A stretch of DNA of 64,000 bases from Lentzea californiensis (lineage in GTDB: Bacteria; Actinomycetota; Actinomycetes; Mycobacteriales; Pseudonocardiaceae), in NCBI RefSeq assembly GCF_024648825.1, contig NZ_JANBBE010000001.1:1550001-1614000 (forward strand), in the 5' to 3' direction. The notes under the pieces were generated by a model, which saw only the letters and a list, made by a program, of their open reading frames with translations, had not been told where the DNA came from and did not search any database. Numbering within the stretch: the first letter of the stretch is position 1; each line of letters starts with the position of its first letter. The position numbers and the translations under genes are program-made. Positions 62,180 through 64,000 of the stretch are shown piece after piece.

Positions 62180-63825
62180 ACGCCCCAGCGACGCAGTCCA
62201 ACGGTGCCGACACCCAGCAGCTGATCAGCAACATCTCGAACACCTACTCCGCCATCGAGCGCGGCGACTGGGTCAACGCGGGCCTCGGCATCGCGAACTC
62301 GGCCATGGGCATCGTCGGCATGTCGGCGAACCCGCTGAGCGGTTTCCTCTCCGCCGGTTTCAGCTGGGCCATCCAGCACGTCGACTTCCTGCGCGAGCCG
62401 TTCGACGTCCTGCTCGGCAGCCCCGAGTCGATCGCCAAGATGTCGCAGTCGTTCCAGAACGCGGGCAAACAGGTCCACGCCATCGCGAACGAGTACGAGA
62501 AGATCTGCGTCTCGCAGACCCGCGAGTGGTCGGGCAAGGCGGCCGACGGCTACCGCGCCGCGGCCAAGCGGCACGCGGGTGGCCTGGAGACCCTCGCCAA
62601 GTCGGTCGAGGGCATCGCGGGCGCGGTCAAGGGCGCGGGCGAGCTCGTCGGCACCGTCCGCAAGATGATCATGGATCTGATCAGCCAGGCCGTGTCCGAC
62701 ATGGTCATGAAGATCATCCAGTGGCTGGCGGCGTCGTTCCTGACCTTCGGCGCGGCCATCGCCGGCGCCATCTCGGACATCGTCACGACCGCGGTCAACT
62801 ACGCGAAGAAGCTGGCCGACTTCCTGCAGAAGCTCGTCGGCTCCGTGCAGAAGCTGATGAACCTGATCAAGTCGGTCTCGCAGATCGCCAAGGTCGCCGA
62901 GCAGGTCGTCGACGCGATCTCCTCGATGGCGAACGGCGGCAAGGGCGGTGGCGGCGGCGGACCCGTCCGCAACACCGCCGGTGGCTTCGACGGCATCCGC
63001 GCCGAGGACCAGAACCGCGCCGCCGCCGGTGCGAACGGCACGTTCACCAGCGGCGTCACCGACACCTCCACGGCCCGTCCGACGGCGGGCGACAACCTGC
63101 ACGACGCGCGGACCGCGACCGGCGGCACCGGCTACAACCCCACCCCCGGCAACCCCGGTCAGGCGGGCGGCGGTGTCGGAGGACCGGCTGTGAGCCCGGT
63201 CCGCACGCTTCCCGGCAACGCGGGCGGCGGCTCTGGTGGCGGTTACGTCCCGCCCGGCTCCGGCTCTGGTTCCGGTTCCGGCGCGGGTACGAGCGGTCCC
63301 GGTCGCTGGGTGCCCGGTCACTGGGAGTCCGGCAAGACCACGACGGCCGGTGGCGAGACCGGGACCAAGATCCCGTCGATCGGCACTCCGCCGGCGGCGA
63401 ACGACTGGTACCGCCCGCCGGCCACCGACCACGCCGCGTCCGCTGCGGCGGCGGGTGGCGGAGCGGGTGGCGGTGCGCCCAAGGGCGGCGGCGGTGGTGG
63501 CGGAGGCGGTATGCCCCCCGGTCTCGGCGGTGGCCCGGCCGGTGGCGGTGGTGCCGGTGGTACCTCGGCCACGCAGTTCGGTGGCGCGGCCGGCGTCATG
63601 GCGGCCGGTAGCGGCGCTGCTCCTGCCGCTCCCGCGGCCGGTGGCGCCGGTGGCGGCGGCAAGGGCGGTGGCGCCGGTATGGGCGCGGGCATGATGGGTG
63701 GCGCTCCGATGGCCGGCGGTGCCGGTCAGCAGGGCGGCAGCAACGAGCACAAGCGCAAGGTGCGGATCGAGGGCGAGTCCCTGGTCGAGCCCCCGAAGGC
63801 CGCGAAGCCGGTCATCGGCGAGTGA
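62176..63825 (+). CDS. WXG-type secreted protein with glycine-rich C-terminus (EspB-like)
   Basis: A 549-residue protein. Residues 1-250 are mostly helical and include a WxG turn (Trp118-Ser-Gly120) after EYEKICVSQTRE, then a long helix and a strongly hydrophobic stretch (about 180-207). Residues 255-530 are rich in Gly, Ala and Pro with poly-Gly runs. The end is a short charged tail (KRKVRIEGESLVEPP). The helical module plus low-complexity tail recalls EspB and PPE-like substrates. Coupled to the EspC-like gene. The absence of ESX core genes nearby means it relies on a distant secretion machine. Confidence 0.7.
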   Translation: MNAPATQSNGADTQQLISNISNTYSAIERGDWVNAGLGIANSAMGIVGMSANPLSGFLSAGFSWAIQHVDFLREPFDVLLGSPESIAKMSQSFQNAGKQVHAIANEYEKICVSQTREWSGKAADGYRAAAKRHAGGLETLAKSVEGIAGAVKGAGELVGTVRKMIMDLISQAVSDMVMKIIQWLAASFLTFGAAIAGAISDIVTTAVNYAKKLADFLQKLVGSVQKLMNLIKSVSQIAKVAEQVVDAISSMANGGKGGGGGGPVRNTAGGFDGIRAEDQNRAAAGANGTFTSGVTDTSTARPTAGDNLHDARTATGGTGYNPTPGNPGQAGGGVGGPAVSPVRTLPGNAGGGSGGGYVPPGSGSGSGSGAGTSGPGRWVPGHWESGKTTTAGGETGTKIPSIGTPPAANDWYRPPATDHAASAAAAGGGAGGGAPKGGGGGGGGGMPPGLGGGPAGGGGAGGTSATQFGGAAGVMAAGSGAAPAAPAAGGAGGGGKGGGAGMGAGMMGGAPMAGGAGQQGGSNEHKRKVRIEGESLVEPPKAAKPVIGE

Positions 63826-63844
63826 TCCTGCGGTCCTTGCGCTG

Positions 63845-63877
63845 AAACGGGGCGTCCTTCGCGGACGCCCCGTTTTT
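63845..63877 (+). terminator. Intrinsic terminator after the secretion cassette
   Basis: AAACGGGGCGTCC pairs with GGACGCCCCGTTT (at least 10 GC-rich bp plus three A-T pairs) around a TTCGC loop, followed by T residues on the plus strand. It also overlaps the end of the convergent gene. Confidence 0.88.
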
Positions 63878-64000
63878 CATGCGTTCGTCAGGAGCTCCTC
63901 GATCTCGGGTGCGGCCTTCTCGCGGTCCTTGGGAACCAGGCCGATGCGTGTGCGCCGGTCGAGTACGTCGTCGGCGTCCAGCGCGCCCTCGTGCTGGATC
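63877..64000 (-). CDS. glpD: C-terminal end of probable glycerol-3-phosphate dehydrogenase (partial)
   Basis: The last 40 or so codons of a minus-strand gene that continues beyond the window. The readable end, HEGALDADDVLDRRTRIGL followed by a charged tail, matches the C-terminal domain of FAD-dependent glycerol-3-phosphate dehydrogenase (GlpD), where EGA-x-x-x-DDVL-x-RRTR is conserved. The fragment is short, so the call rests on that motif. Confidence 0.65.
   Translation of the reverse strand, partial: IQHEGALDADDVLDRRTRIGLVPKDREKAAPEIEELLTNA

Noticed and set aside
63440..63740. Glycine-codon repeats suggesting a tandem repeat array or PE_PGRS gene
   Set aside because: It is the low-complexity tail of the WXG-type protein and lacks the PE domain and the GGA-GGN repeat pattern.
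61399..63825. A complete type VII secretion locus
   Set aside because: No EccB, EccC, EccD, EccE or MycP-like gene is visible in the window; only candidate substrates and a YbaB-type protein.

Overview
The window is ordinary chromosome of a high-GC Gram-positive actinobacterium. GTG starts are common, GC at third codon positions is very high, lipoproteins carry classic lipoboxes, and several genes have a -10 hexamer 6-8 nt before the start codon (leaderless style). SepH, DUF2537, DUF2530, DUF2771 and DUF3027 proteins and an EspL/EspC/EspB-like secretion set are present. A member of the Pseudonocardiales (Lentzea/Saccharothrix-like) is my best inference, not a proof. No rRNA, tRNA, CRISPR or prophage was seen. 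The order DUF2771 - MFS - DUF3027 - DUF2530 - MarR - TrmH - DUF2537 - sepH - serC - pdxH - citrate synthase recalls the mycobacterial Rv0875c-Rv0896 neighbourhood (from memory). It is interrupted here by lineage-specific blocks.

Layout. 0-9 kb: HD nucleotidase; a minus-strand operon of glutaminyl cyclotransferase, MFS and DUF2771 lipoprotein; a DUF3027 gene coupled to a large sacsin/Hsp90-like ATPase; a MarR-MFS pair. 8.7-18 kb: purine permease, DUF2530, an orphan FetB-like permease ending in an IdeR/DtxR-type iron box followed by a possible small RNA and strong terminator, superoxide dismutase, an ABC-F protein, two tandem catalytically dead penicillin-binding-protein-like genes and a GCS2-type ligase. 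18-27.4 kb: TrmH methyltransferase, DUF2537, a heterodimeric ABC exporter with one degenerate nucleotide site, and sepH followed by six small four-helix membrane proteins, five with an outward-facing cysteine pair. 27.4-34 kb: a two-component system divergent from a lipoprotein/MacA/MacB-like exporter operon into which a TnpB element has inserted, then a 14-bp-stem terminator.

34-43 kb: serC; a DrrAB-type ABC exporter with its own NarL-type two-component system; a urease operon (fused ureAB, ureC, F, G, D) with a possible GlnR box. 43-57 kb: pdxH, a non-coding repeat, asparagine synthetase, an EntS-like exporter with a weak iron box, an LppX/LprG-like lipoprotein, an amino-acid permease, a lactonase-like hydrolase coupled to an AAA ATPase, aldose epimerase, a second repeat copy, an amidohydrolase, an acyl-CoA dehydrogenase divergent from its likely TetR regulator across a long palindrome, and a sugar kinase. 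56.5-64 kb: citrate synthase, photolyase, a NatAB-like ABC exporter, a YbaB/EspC-like/glycine-rich WXG protein cassette, and the 3' end of a likely glpD.

Two large-scale signals are not explained by the genes. One is a roughly 230-bp dispersed non-coding repeat (about 43.8 and 52.1 kb). The other is a set of patches (about 5.0-8.2, 43.2-45.5 and 51.4-53.5 kb) in which the plus strand is enriched in T at silent positions whichever strand is coding. Two of these patches surround the repeats.
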